64,000 bases of DNA, taken from positions 4,843,621 through 4,907,620 of the forward strand of contig FN649727.1 of the NCBI GenBank assembly GCA_000310025.1, written 5' to 3'. The position numbers and the translations under genes are program-made. The first letter of the stretch is position 1. Each line of letters opens with the position of its first letter. Source of the stretch: Ectocarpus siliculosus. Taxonomy: Eukaryota > Sar > Phaeophyceae > Ectocarpales > Ectocarpaceae. Of the stretch, positions 10,583 through 23,000 are shown piece after piece. The notes beneath the pieces are model-generated. The model was not told where the DNA came from and did not search any database. It was given only the letters and a program-made list of their open reading frames with translations.

Positions 10583-11155
10583 ATGGATCAGCAGCAGTGT
10601 AGGCGAGGCTCAGGGTTGCTGGTGGGCGTGGCCTCACTGACAGATGGCATCGCCAGCAGAGAAGCAAGCAGCAGCAGCAGCAATCGTGGCACTCGGAGCG
10701 TATATCTCTCTGGCTTTCGAATCGTGCAGGAGGTAGACAAGTGTCGGCATTGCGAGTACCGCGTTGTGCTCGTCAACGCTCACTACGAACGCTGGACTCG
10801 CTTCTCCACCATCAAGCGCTTCGCGTCCGAGCTGCTGCTGTCCGGCTCCATGACGGAGGGAAGCCAGGCCGCGTGGGACGCGGTGCGACGTTGCAAGTCG
10901 CCCAGAGGCAAGGCGCTCGACACGGCTCATCTGGGGCGCAAGTGCCTTGCGATCGAGAACTTCTTGACCTCGTTGTTGGAGGACGTGGAACTGGACCCGA
11001 TGTACGTCGCAGAGCTCCTTACGGTGCCCACCCCGAGATCGAGGGTGGTGGCCAGCACCGGAAGAATTTGCATTTGCAAGCAACAGCATTGGGTGCCCGG
11101 GACGCCCTCCCACATCAGCAGAGGGAGGTCTGGGCTTCGGATTTCGACTCGGTGA
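10583..11155 (+). CDS. Probable PX (phox-homology) domain protein
   Basis: ATG at 10583 opens a 190-residue frame. After a Ser-rich start, residues about 37-150 have the PX layout. A strand reads YLSGFRIVQEV, then YRVVLVNAHYERWTRFSTIKRFASELL, which matches the basic-aromatic phosphoinositide-binding strand and helix of PX domains. Further on come LGRKCLAIENFLTSLL and PMYVAELL, matching the family's last helices. PX domains bind phosphoinositides and bring proteins to endosomal or vacuolar membranes. The last 40 residues look unlike a PX protein, so the reading frame may run into an intron near 11020-11160 and the real C-terminus may lie further on. The family assignment rests on pattern, not on an alignment. 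Confidence 0.55.
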   Translation: MDQQQCRRGSGLLVGVASLTDGIASREASSSSSNRGTRSVYLSGFRIVQEVDKCRHCEYRVVLVNAHYERWTRFSTIKRFASELLLSGSMTEGSQAAWDAVRRCKSPRGKALDTAHLGRKCLAIENFLTSLLEDVELDPMYVAELLTVPTPRSRVVASTGRICICKQQHWVPGTPSHISRGRSGLRISTR

Positions 11156-14100
11156 TTGTGAGTTCCCGTCCACTAGAATGGTTGTTAGCCCCGTCTGCGT
11201 TGTTTTTTCAAGCTGCAACCAAAGGGAGGTAGTACCGACCACTGTTATTTTTATTTTTGCTGCTTCCGCGCCACGTCGAATATTAGAACAGACAGAGAAG
11301 TCGGCCGTGCGTACATGCAGTTGTTTCCTGTCGTGTGTTCCGTGGCGCAGTCGCCTTTGTTTTGGTTGGGTGGAATTAGCAGTACGCGTTCTGGATATGT
11401 GTGTTTCATCGTGATTACTGCACCTCAGGCAATGGGGGCGAAGAGAGGGAAGCTTTGAAAACTTTTCGCTTGTGTTGAAGAATATGTATTTGCAGCATGT
11501 GAGATTTGGCGAGCAGTTGGTTTTGGTTCCGTTTCGAGCCTGCTCGCTCGCCAGCCCCGGCTCACACCAGCCCATCTCTTTCGTTTTGCCTGCTTCCGTC
11601 CCCTTTTCTCTCTTGTTGACCCCTACAAAGCAGGTTGCACTCGGCGTACGTAGCGGAACACGTCAGCACGGTATGCAGCTACTTCTCCGATTGTGAACAC
11701 ACCTCGTGGTCAAGTTCTCATTGGATATATAATGCTTGCGCTCAGGTCAGGCGTTTTGCTCGAACATGGTCAGACAATGGAGATTGTCAAGATGCCTCCG
11801 TAAAAACGTCTTCAAGTAAGATACGTGCTACATAGTAGCCCCGCCCAGCTATTGGCGGCGTTTAGAAGTGTAGTTGGGCAGAACCCTTCGGAGAAGTTTT
11901 GACCCTGAGTTTGTCGAGCGGCTTGGGGAAAACGAAGCCAATGCCTGCTGGGGATGAGTGTTCCATTCTTTGAAGCGCTACAATAGTTAGAATACAGTAA
12001 AATAACGCTGGAAAGCACCTCGGGCGCAACGAAAAATGCTGCTCGGGGAATCGTAGAATCAGTGGCAGTGCTTCGGCAAACGCTATGGATTCATTGCTAA
12101 GTTATCCCAGGCGGACTCTCGTGTCTGTTGAGAGGATGGATTCGTTGTTGTGTTACGAAGTATTGATAGTAACATTTCTTTTTTTTTCGCAAGCGGGCTG
12201 GAAACGAAGTCGTGTGATGTGTTGTTGAGACCGTGCTTCATTTATCGCGCACGCTGGTCTATCTGCTCTGTGCTGACGAATTACGTCCTGGAGTGTCGAT
12301 GGCGGTCGCGGTACCAAGTAAACCACTGCTGTCCTGTTGTCTGTTGTGTTGCGTCGCTTGCTGCTGCTGCTCCGCAAAGCACCCGACTGGCTGCCCCCGT
12401 TGTCTGCTTGTTGTAGAGGATAGATCGGCAGCAGTAGAGCGACCACTGCTGCTGTTAAACCGACGGTACCGATCGTGTAGAGACGACCGATCGGTTGATG
12501 GTGGAGACGACCAGGGTGACAAAACGGGGCCTCCGTCAAATTGCGATTGATTGTTGTTTTTGCTGTACAAAGCCCCAACGGGGCTGGAAATATAGAAGGT
12601 GCGAGAAGAACTCTACCACTAGAGATGATGCGATTTTAAGATAGACGCCCCGTTGTAGCACTAGAGACGCAAGCGTGGCGGTAGAGCGTAGTCGACCGGT
12701 ACGACGGGATGGGTGCAGTTTTTCATCGGGGGGCGTTTTACATTTTTGTTGGTGGCACAGAGTTGGTTGGTGTAGTATGCATCCGCGCACATCGTCGTGT
12801 CGATGCATTATAGGGAACGAAAGGCCCCGTACAGCCGGGGCATTGTTTTGTCTACACGCCGCTTGTGGAAACCACGAAACTGCCGTCGGATCTGACGTGC
12901 CTGGTGGCCGTACACTACGTGTAAGACGGTAGGTGCTTGTGGCGCAAAGCAGTGTACATATTTGGAAAGGAAGGGAAAGGCGCTCCCCCTTTTTCTAAAA
13001 AGGGGACTTATCGACGCGTCAGAGCGCCGAGCCTGTTTTGGTGCCGTCCTTAACTGCTGTGGCATCTAGGAAGGGGGGGGGGGGGGGTTAGAAGTGTTGA
13101 TGCCGATGTGATTCGCGGATCTGTTTCGTGTGGAGTTTTGCAAGACATGTGTTTTGGTGTCATTGGATTGGTGGCACTGCGCGCGTCAACGACGGCGTTG
13201 GTGTAGCGGTACAAGGTTGTTCATTGCTTGATGTATGGATATGTGTGTTTTAATTTTTGTATCGGTGGCGCTGGTGGAGTGGGGAAGTGACAACAACGAA
13301 TTGTTGACGAAAGCAGAACACGTGGTCTCTTGCCGTTACTCTTCGTATTTTGCCCGGCATGAGGCCGTTGACTGTCTTTCGATGGTTGGGTGCTGAATCG
13401 ATGTGATGCTCGCCACAACCTACCGCTACTGCTGCTGTGCTGTATTGTATGGTGTATCGTTGCGGGTCGTGTTCCATCTTCTTTCCGTGAGCCCTGCTCA
13501 TGTTTTCGTTCCAACCTGTTAGCGTGGGGGGGGAGTATCGCGGCCAGTATTTGGAGACCTCAGATGCTTAAGCGAGTTTCTGCAGAAATTGCTTGTCGGC
13601 GTTGCTCCTTCCTTCGCGGGACGTCCGAGAAAAGAAAAAGAACCGATCAAAATCAACCCCAGCAAATGTTTTTCAAGTGGAAACCCTCGGGCGACAACCC
13701 AAGTTATGTTTGTGGACGCTAGATTGTCCCTAGTAGTCTCGTGTGTCCCGCGTGGAAGGGATGAATGGTTCCACCAATAACGTGGCCGGAAAAATGCTTG
13801 CAGGGCTGCCCTTCTTGGACGAAAACTATGCCTACATAGCACTTACAAGCAGAGGCAAGCAGGCGTCCACGCTCCGGAGATGAATCTCATGACACGAGTG
13901 CTTCGCGAGTGTGCAAACTGAGAAAATCTGTGATCACCGTCTGCTCTATGTTGCTTTTCCTACAGGGCAGCGCGTTTGAACAGAAAAAAAGCGGGTTTGC
14001 CCGCGTGCCTGGCCTTGCTTCACTCAGCAACAACCGACGCATGCATCAGCCGAAGTCCACCGTTTCTAGCATCTGCAGTAGCATGCGTCGGAGAAAAAAA

Positions 14101-14953
14101 ATGTAAATAGGTCTTTGCGTGGTAATAACGCCCAGATCGGCAAAAAATTGGGTGGGCAAGGCAGAGAGGTCGCCTGATTCCACAGAAACGGTAGCACATG
14201 CACGCCGACGAGTTGAAATCCCAACGTTTTGAGTTTGCGTTTTTCACGGGGAGTCAGGTCCAACAAAGATCACCTCACACCATTCCATCGCCGTGTGTGT
14301 GTGTGTGTCCTTCCTATCTACATGCGGCCAAGCAGGCGTCGCTTGTTGAGCTTCGCTCTGAGTCGTCGGCGTGATACGGGTTGCAACAACTCACCCGAGA
14401 ATACAGAACGCGCCCGCACTTGGGAACCTCTATTTTTGTTCTGGCCGAGGCCGGGGTTCTTTGTTTCCAGGGTCATGCTACGAATCGCCGCTACGTACGT
14501 TTTAGTGCAAGGGGTTCTTAACCGATCTCAAGTTCTTAGATTTAGATTTTTTTTTAGGCTCAAAATCTTAACGCCAAATTCCAAAGCGCGGGCGCAACCC
14601 TTAGTACAAGAGAAGGCAACACATAAAATATATTTTTTCAAGTCTAATTGTATGCATGTGTAGGTCCAGGTCGTTCTTTCCTGAACAGCAACCCTCGCTT
14701 GCCGCCGCCGCCGCACGCCAGACAAGCGTGCTGACACTCGCGGCAGCAGTACCAACCCCAGCAACCAGGCTAACCTCTCTGTGCTGCAAAACCAGCCAGG
14801 TCGCAACTAAATACATCAAAGAGCTAAAACGGTGAATTTAAACCGGAAGAAGGGAGGGCTCGTCAAAATAAAATGTCTCTTTTGTCGCCATGTCTCCGTG
14901 CTCCCTCCGTACTTCACTGCTGCAAAAACCCGTGCCTCAAGGCCTAGACTACT
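11156..14953. other. Intergenic, no gene recognised
   Basis: Nearly 3.8 kb without a frame I can support. It holds a poly-G run near 13073-13087, a short GT microsatellite near 14294-14307 and scattered T-rich stretches. The 313-codon minus-strand frame at 10634-11575 overlaps the PX-like gene and looks like its shadow. The left part may contain further exons or the 3' UTR of the PX-like gene. Confidence 0.4.
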
Positions 14954-17900
14954 CTAGTTGTGGTCTCCCTGGCCGGCTTCGTATTCGTATTCTCCCCGCG
15001 CCGCCGCCCCCGCGATAACGAGCTCCTTCTCCAAGAGAGCCGACATTTCCTCGAGGGGGAGGTCGGATCCCTTGGGGTTCTTCTTGCAAAGATCCAAGAG
15101 CGGCAGCTGCAGCGCCTGGCTCCAGGAAAAGCTTAGGTTCCACGGGGAGTTCCCCTTGGCCTAACGTTCCAAATCGGGACAAACGTAAAGCAAGATCAAG
15201 CGACGGGGAGATGTGTAAACGATTGTGATCAGAACGCGACAAGGACGGCACGGATGGAAGCTTTGTGGCGTGTTTAACGTCAGCAAGCACGGGGCTGTGC
15301 TGCGGGAGGAAGGAGCACGCTGAATACGACGTACAATAGCATTAACACCCGATTTTTGGTGTTTCGGTGTGCTCCTCCTTGGTTTCGACCCTTACATCGC
15401 GTCGAGTGAGAAATATCGCGTCGGGTGAGAATCCGCCGCCCCCACCGCCGTCCGACCAATCCCCACGAACACAAACGAAAGCACGCATCATCAGGCAAGG
15501 CAAACTTTTCCTCCTCGGTCCGAGTAACGAGGAAATCCGGCAGGACCTTCTGAGAAAAAAAGCAACGAGTATCTGGCTTGAAATTTCAGGACACGAAGAC
15601 AAAAATCCAAGAGCGTTCCACTGGCGCCCTTTCGTTCCAGATGGTTTCATTCCCCGGTGGTCTAGTTGGTAACCTTGCAACCTTCTAGAGGTCAGGTCAG
15701 GGGTTCGAATCCCGGCGTAGGCGAGCTTTTCTTGCAAAGTGAGTTTTTCTCTCGCTTCCGCTCCTGGCCTAGTGGATAGCGCTAGTTCGTGTGTACACAG
15801 AGGGAAGAGAGTGCTGAACTCTTCTCGCATTAAAAATCGCAGGCAAAGTACCGCAGAAGGGGAGGGTAGAGAGAGGCTCTTCTGTGTGACCACGGGTTGG
15901 AGTAAACGGCACTAGTGCTGTGAGCGCTGGTTTGAAGTGAAGACAAAAAAAAAAAAATCCACGCCCTCAAATCAAGTCGTACGAAATGCTCCAACTCCGA
16001 GGTTTTTTGCCCCACGTATGAAATATTCAACATGCGTAGTCCCTACCGCTCGATCAACCACGTGATTAGTTTGCGCGCACATCTCCCCTTCTTCAAGAAA
16101 CGAACACAAAAGAGACCAAAGCAGTTCTCCTGGATACTCACCGGTTTCTACCCACCCACTCATACACCAACCCCATCCACCCTGTCGTATTACTCCATCG
16201 AGAGCACCCAGTCACCCTCCCCCCCCCCAACAAAGCAAACCTGGTTAATGGCACACAGCCGCGCGGCAGCATCTTCCAAGGTCTGCCCCCCGCTGAGGAA
16301 GTTCACGCCGGGCATGGCTGCGGGCATGACTCTCCGCAGGGCCGTAACGGTGGCCTCGCCGATCTCCTTGGCGGTGGACTTGGACTTGCAGCCACGCCCG
16401 GGGTTGACCATGTTGGGCTTGAGCGTAAACCCCTCCATAAAGACCCCGTGGTCCAGCATGGCCTTGCGGCGCAGCAGAGCAAGGGTGAAATGGCAGGAAC
16501 GTGAGACCGGGCGAGAGAACCAAGGTTGGGAAGTAGATACGGAGGGATGAAGAATGCGGCAAATGCACGTGTCAGAAAATGGCAAAACTCTCATGAATTT
16601 TCGCCCCCTACTGCTGTAGAGAGAGCCCTTTGGCGGGCAGCCAACATTGGGTATATATAATCGGTAGTGTGTGGTCGAAAAAAACAGCTTCTAGACGGAC
16701 AGGATCGTTGTAACCTGCTTATCTCCCTGCAATATCTGAACGTCCAGAGTAATTGGGATGCCACACACACGCTTCAAAACTTGAGGTAGCATCACCGGAG
16801 AATTAGGCGTCACAGTGTTCATACGAGCCCTCGGTCGTCGCCGCCTCCCCCCCTCCCCCCCCCCCTCGACTGAAACAAACGATGACAAGTGCATGATAGA
16901 CATGGTATAAGCCACGCGGGAAGTGCAGTTCAAGAAGTACTATACGTGGTTCTGCCCTCAGGAATACCAGCATGAGAACAGCGTACCGCAAAAACAACTT
17001 CATCGCCTCCATGGGAATACGAGAAGGTTCCGCTGCAGATTACAGAATGACCAGGTCCCCCATTTCATTGCTGGAGATACGGTGCGCGCTTTCATCCCAT
17101 CCATATTCTGGCGCCAATCTTCACACTGTTCGGTGTTGGCGTATGTTTGACGTGTCAGCAGAGGGTCACACAAGAGGAAGGTACACAGGTGCTACTGATG
17201 TTAATTTTTGTAGTGATCCACAGCAGTACCTGCTGTTGCGTGCCCAAGTGTTTATCGCGGGAAGAGTTCAACCGTCCCTTGCCCTCGTCGACCGTGCAGT
17301 CGACTTGTGTACAATACACCCACAGAAGAATCGTTTGTCACGGCACCTGCACTCTCTTTTTGTCCACTCGATGGAGAGCATCTAACTCACAATCTACCGC
17401 TAAACAGTAGGTCGACGAGGTTAACCACTAGACCACCAGGGCGACCGGCTCAAGGTGCCTTTGGGTAATACGAAGTACGAAGTAGTCCTTACCTTGTAGA
17501 GGTGCGCCTGGACCTTAACGTTGACGCGGATGGCTGTCTCGAGGTCGTAGTCGCCGTTCAAGCTGATGTCGGGCTCCACGATAGGCACGAGGCCCTCGTC
17601 TTGGCAGATGAGGGCGTACCTGGGTTGCATTTGTTGCAAGAAAGGCTTATGTGTGAAAGAGGCAACGTCTAGGTTGCGTGCTCGCGAACGCGCCGGGGGC
17701 AGGTTGGGGACGACGGCAGAATCCGCGGACAACGCAGTGCAAGCGTTGCTCATGGGACACGGGCGTGTAGTGTACAAGAGGCGATCCTCCCACGCGACTG
17801 CTTCTGTTTTGCGTTGGTGTACTTTTCCTCTCGTTTGCTAGTGATTATTACATCACGTAAAGCGTAAAAGCACGAATATACAGGAGTGCAGGACACAGAG

Positions 17901-18952
17901 CCAGCGCCTTTATAGGGTGCATCGCAGACAAAGTTTGGGGTTGAGGGATCTTTTCCTGACAGCAGCGGGTGGGGTGTCATACTATTTGCGGAGGCAAACA
18001 ACTAAAATATCCATTGTTCGTTTTTCGAATAAACGATCTACCAGGCATGGCAGGTGAAAACGTCGAGGAGCGATCGAACGCAATGAAAAACACAAGCCAA
18101 TATCGCACAATAGCAGTTGCAGCGGCAACAACGGCGAAACGAGACGGACGGCAATACATGTGGTATGTGTGGTACGTAGCTGAGCATGCGGGCAGCAGAC
18201 CAACAACATGAGAACATGATGAGCAAACTCCGGAAGGTCAAATCAAACGACCAAGCACGTGCACACCTCGCAAGATCGTCCATGTTGGTCTGGATCGCCA
18301 AGGCCGAGATGTCACCGTCCGCCCCAATCACCAGCGGCGACCTCCACTTCGCGAACCTGCAGCCGGCCGCGTAGTACTCCTTGCACCTGGCCGCGAGCGA
18401 GTCCAACCCTTGCATAACCGTCTCTCCCGGCTTGCACCCGGGAAGCTCGTAGACCTTCAGGTGCGGCTTCACACCCGGGACGATGCCGCGGCTGGTGAGA
18501 AGCTCGGGGAACAGCACGCCGTCGTCGGTCTTCTGGTAGACGGTCTCTGGGTCGAGGATGGCGCCGGACAGGAACTGGTCTCCGTTGGCCACGGTGAAGA
18601 GCATCTGCCGGTACTTGCGGCGGTTCTCCTCGGTGTTGTCGATTCCGACCTTCTCGAAGCGATCTCCGATCGTGCCCGGTCCCTCGTCGCAAGCCGTGAG
18701 CCCCTTGCCGGACTGCGACATCGCCGTGGCGGTGGCGACGAGCTCGGCCTTTCTCTCGGCCGAGAGGTGGTGCCCGCCGTGCATGCTTAGCGAGGAAGGT
18801 CCTCCGCGCGTGGCAGCATTCCTACACGCCGCGTGCGTGTTGATCCCGCTGCTGCTGCTGTACGACGGCAGCACGGCGCGGGGCGAAGAGACGAAGGCGT
18901 CGACGGAAGAGGCGGCCAGCACGATCGACGACAGCGCGAAGAGCAGAGGCAT
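14954..18952 (-). CDS. Class I fructose-bisphosphate aldolase, plastid-targeted
   Basis: Four minus-strand exons join in phase to 413 residues: 18952-18267, 17619-17493, 16462-16241 and 15160-14954 (stop at 14956-14954). The enzyme cleaves fructose-1,6-bisphosphate to DHAP and glyceraldehyde-3-phosphate through a Schiff base, in glycolysis or the Calvin cycle. Active-site motifs are FAKWRSP (exon 1), PIVEPDI (exon 2) and LKPNMV in exon 3, whose Lys (about residue 286) is the Schiff-base residue. NSPWNLSFSWSQALQ is in exon 4. I chose the ATG at 18952 because it opens a hydrophobic signal peptide ending in SSVDA|FVSSP. Such an [A]-F cleavage site followed by a Ser-rich stretch is the bipartite plastid signal of heterokont algae, so stromal location is inferred. 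An upstream in-frame ATG at 19126 would bury the signal and is less likely. Introns hold a SINE and a tRNA A-box fragment. Confidence 0.95.
15651..15957 (+). mobile_element. tRNA-derived SINE
   Basis: A perfect Pol III A box (TGGTCTAGTTGG, 15658-15669) and a perfect B box (GGTTCGAATCC, 15702-15712) lie 44 nt apart, exactly the spacing in a tRNA. The acceptor, D and anticodon stems do not pair properly, so it is not a working tRNA. A second A-box-like stretch (TGGCCTAGTGG) sits at 15765-15775, and the unit ends in 13 A residues at 15945-15957. This matches a SINE with one or two tRNA-like heads and an A tail. It lies in the third aldolase intron, on the opposite strand to the gene. Target duplications are not obvious. 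Confidence 0.75.
17425..17435 (-). repeat. tRNA A-box fragment (possible SINE remnant)
   Basis: On the minus strand CCCTGGTGGTCTAGTGG is a near-consensus tRNA A box with its 5' flank. No B box is found 44 nt downstream. It sits in the second aldolase intron, close to exon 2, and probably marks a decayed or truncated tRNA-derived SINE. Confidence 0.35.
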
Positions 18953-20065
18953 AGTGGTGAAAAGGACGCCCCCGAGACGATGAGATGAGGACAAGCGAGA
19001 GCACGGCAAGTGTGTGTGCATGAAAGAAGATGTGGGCTGGACCGATGACATAAGTGCGGCGCAAAGTGGCGGGGGATCACGTGATACACTCTGCGGCTCC
19101 CCTGCGGAGGACCAACTGGCCAGCAAATAACCTTATAGCACGTGCACTCGCACCAGCTGAACAACGCCACTTCCCGTCCAACCAGTCAGGTGAGAGAGAG
19201 CCAACTTGTACGCCATGAAGAGATAATTCCGGGACTCATGTTGGGCTCCTGCAGCTGCATTGCGAACGATTCCGTGCCTAGCGCATGGATCGGGCGGAGC
19301 AAATTTGGTAAAAACCTGGCGGTCCATTTGATTGTTGCTCGCTTGTCGTGTGCCACACCCACCGCTGTATAGTAACCCGACGGAGTTCCGACTGGCTTTA
19401 TGAACGCGCTTGCTGCCACGTTCCCCGCCGCTCTTGCATCAGATGTACAGGGGAGCCGGTCTTCTCTCGTGCCTTTTGCTGCGTTCGTCTTCATTCGTGG
19501 TGCGAGAAGGTAAGCAAAGCTAGCTTCCAACGGTTCAACTGGGGTGCGTAGAATGTTCTAGAAGCGCTACGGGACGGGACGATTTGTCTTTCCCCCGCTT
19601 CGATTCGATCGATGTGCTGTGCCATCCCCGCCCTAGCCTTCACATATATACCTCGACCTTGGAGGAAACCAACTAAGCGGTGAGGCACGCCGGACACATG
19701 TTGTGGTTTCCCACAAAAGTTCGAGGCGAATCACAACCAACCAGCGATAGAGCAACCAGCGGATATTTCGAAGGGAGACAGAGACAGACAGACATGGGAG
19801 GCACACCAGCTTACTCCTTGCCGCACTATTAATAGCGCATGTGCCTCTCGAGTCTCGAGTGGCATAGCGGGAATGCGCTGTGCTAGACATACCACTGCTG
19901 GACAATGCCAATCTCGTGCCGATCGATCCTGTATGATGCTTCCTCAACATGTTTCCTCTCCTGTGATCCTGAATCAACAACATGTTTGTTTGTTTCCTCT
20001 CTGCTTTCCTCTTCATACGCACAGGTTTTCACCAGCATCGCGTTTCTACGCTCCTCTCCCGGAAC
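18953..20065. other. Divergent intergenic region between aldolase and reductase genes
   Basis: These 1.1 kb separate the aldolase start (minus) from the reductase start (plus), so both promoters and 5' UTRs should be here. A good 3' splice site (CACAG at about 20021-20025, preceded by a pyrimidine tract) just before the reductase ATG suggests a 5' UTR intron. No TATA box or other clear promoter motif can be supported. Confidence 0.45.
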
Positions 20066-23000
20066 ATGGCGACGAATTCGCAGAGCACTCTGGATGAGGT
20101 AGGTATAGACAGAGACAATCGCATGGGGAACAATCGTGTTGGCACGAGCATTTTCAATGAGCAGCCACGCTCAAACCATCCGCGAAAATATCAAGGGTTT
20201 GCTCGGTACATATGTAGTCTACAGTAGTTTTACGGCCGTGCCGACAAGGCGGGCAGTGCCGGAAATCTGCCGTTTTACTACAATACTGTACCGCCGTTTG
20301 TCACTCTCTGTAATTGACCCGTTGACCCATTGCCCAATCTATATGGGGATCGTCAGCATGAGGCTTGTCGGGGCGCCTGTAGTTCTCAATGGTAATAGAT
20401 GTTTGAGGCTGGCAGTGTTGGACGTCTTTCGGGGCCATGTCTGGTACACTGCTTTGACTCGTTTCGCACTACCGGTGCACATATCATACACCCACACAAT
20501 TTTTGTGTGTTCCCGAACAGATTATAATGCAAAGTAGCTCGCTCGTATAAGCGTTTCCGCCTCCACCCTCGATTGATGTCGGCGTCGTGTGTGCCTGGTG
20601 CCTGGGCGTGGGCATACGTGCGTGTTTGTTGTTCCGACAGGTACAGCTATTTGTGTAGTAGTCTAGTATGTAAGGGTTGGGGTGTGTTGTTTGTTTGTGT
20701 TTTGGGTCTTTCTTTATTTTCCAGGTTTGGGGACGCAATAGAATCATATATAATATATATGGGTGTGTCTACTTTTATTAATTATTTTTCAGGTTTGGGG
20801 AGTACATGTAGCAAGTGTGGTGTCAAAAATCGAAGAGGTGTTTGTGATTAGCACCTGCTGGCGTCACTGATAAAAAAGTCGGTGTATAGGTGGTTGTCTT
20901 CCCACTCACTGGAAATACCTCAACACATCCCTTTCGACTACAATACTGTGGTATTATCTCGAACGGGTAGTCTTTCTGTGAGGTTGTGTATACTTTCTGA
21001 AAAAAACAGGTCGACATGTTGAGATGTTGCTGCCAAACAAGTATGTCCGAGTTTTACGGGAACACGTCGTGAAAAACAGCAAAATGACACTCTTCCGTCC
21101 AAAGAACGGCAACAAGTACGGGAGAGAGACGGTTGGTTGTTTCTGTTTGGAGACACATGACACATCTACGCGTTATTGGTCGATATTTCATTTTTCGTCT
21201 CTCGCTCCTCTCTTTCCACCAATACCTTTGAACGCTTTTTTCGCTTACTGTGCCCCTCCCCGTTGTCTCCTCGACTTGCCGTCGTCTTTGCAATCGCCAG
21301 GTAGACAAGGACGGCAACGTCAAGCGCACGGAGAGCACCTTCCGGGGAACCGTCAGCAGCTCCGACCCGGTGCATAAGCCGGGTGCGTTCTTGCGATCGC
21401 CTTCTGAGTTCCGAAGTAGCATGGGCCCTGACGACTCCCTTTTCACGCCTGGTGAGCTGAGGAGCTCCTCACCTGTTTACGTACTTACTTCTAGCTTTAC
21501 ACATGGGAATATATTGGCGAGGGTCAAGACAAATGGCAACTACGGCGTCTGCACGCCCTCTCTTCTTTCTTTCAGATGGGAAGGGCTGCTTTGTGAGACA
21601 CATCTTCGAGGAGGATAGTGGGTGGTGTGGCCAACAAGTAACATCGATTCCAAGAAGGGGACAATCGTTGAGTTTTCTCACGAGCACGTGGACGATCGTT
21701 CTGTACATGTAGGAAGTGGCATCCGTGCGGAAGTGCAGGATGGTCTTGATGGGGGTGCTTCGCGGCGTTCTGAGGAAGAATCGAGATTGATATACATACA
21801 CCAGTGATGAGCGCACTAAACTTGACATCTGTCGCAAGCTGGCATGGGCGGGCGGGCCTTCTCGACATGCTCTGCCATACCATCCTTCTTCTTTGCGCTA
21901 TCGTTGCTCAAGTCTCACCAAAATATGTACTATGTCTGCCCTTGCCAGCGGCTACCCCGACGTTGTCTGCCGGAAAATCCCGAGAAATCATCGTTTCCCG
22001 AAATCGTCCAGGCCATCGGCGTTCATGACTATAGTTGGTTTTCGTATCGTTCGCACCTCCAACTTTAGAGAGATGAAACGGAAACTTTTTGCAACAAGAC
22101 TCAGGTGCCCTCGAACAGTGTGGGCGACTCTCTACTTAGAGACGTTGCCGCCTCTGTGACTTTGATGTGCGGTTTCCATTCAGACGCCGAGGCAAGCATC
22201 GAATGACTCCGCCCCCCCGTCCCGAACCGCCCGTTGTGTGTTGCACTACGAGTGCTCTGAAAACATGTTTCGTTGTCTTTTTCTACCTTATCGATGACAG
22301 AGGCTGGCCGCTACCACCTGTACGTCTGCAACGCGTGCCCGTGGTCTCAACGCGCGCTCATCGCCCGAGTGAGAGAAACCACCCAGCCTACGTCACAGTC
22401 GCAATGCTAGTTGCTCTATTCATCGTGTGCTCGCTCTAGCTTTTATATTGTAGTCAATCGCCGTTCAGTCTGCTGGGTTTGTGCATCATGCCCCTATCAG
22501 GGACTACAGAACATTACGTCTACATGGTGCTAGTGCGCGGATGAGCAACTGGTTGGACGATATGGGCGCGTGTGTTGGCCGAGCATGAAATTTCCGACGT
22601 ATCTCGCCCGTCCGTGACACGCTGGACACGTACCAGATCTTATTTAGCTTGTTTATTGGTAGCGACTTTGCGTGTTTGGTAAGATACCAATAACCGCAAA
22701 AATGGCATACGTGAAAAACCGGAACCCCACGAGACTGCTGAAACAGAGCTATATTCTGATCCTCCTCCCTGCGCACGTGCATCTGCCACCTGCAGGCACT
22801 GAAGGGGCTCGAAGGCGTGATTGGCGTGTCGGCGACTCACCCAACCTGGCAGAAGACCCTCCCCGACGATGACAACGACCAGTGAGTGTGCCGCTCTCCC
22901 GTGACAGCGATATCTCCCTTGACAGCGATGATCGGTCGCAACCAAGCCCACGGTTTCAACTACATGTGCTCGTCCGTGTTGGTTGGTTGTTTAATCTGCT

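Noticed and set aside
10634-11575. 313-codon minus-strand frame
   Set aside because: It overlaps the PX-like gene, has no domain and its composition follows the opposite strand's codons.
15651-15722. Functional tRNA gene
   Set aside because: A and B boxes are perfect, but the acceptor, D and anticodon stems do not pair and no clear anticodon loop forms; a SINE head fits better.
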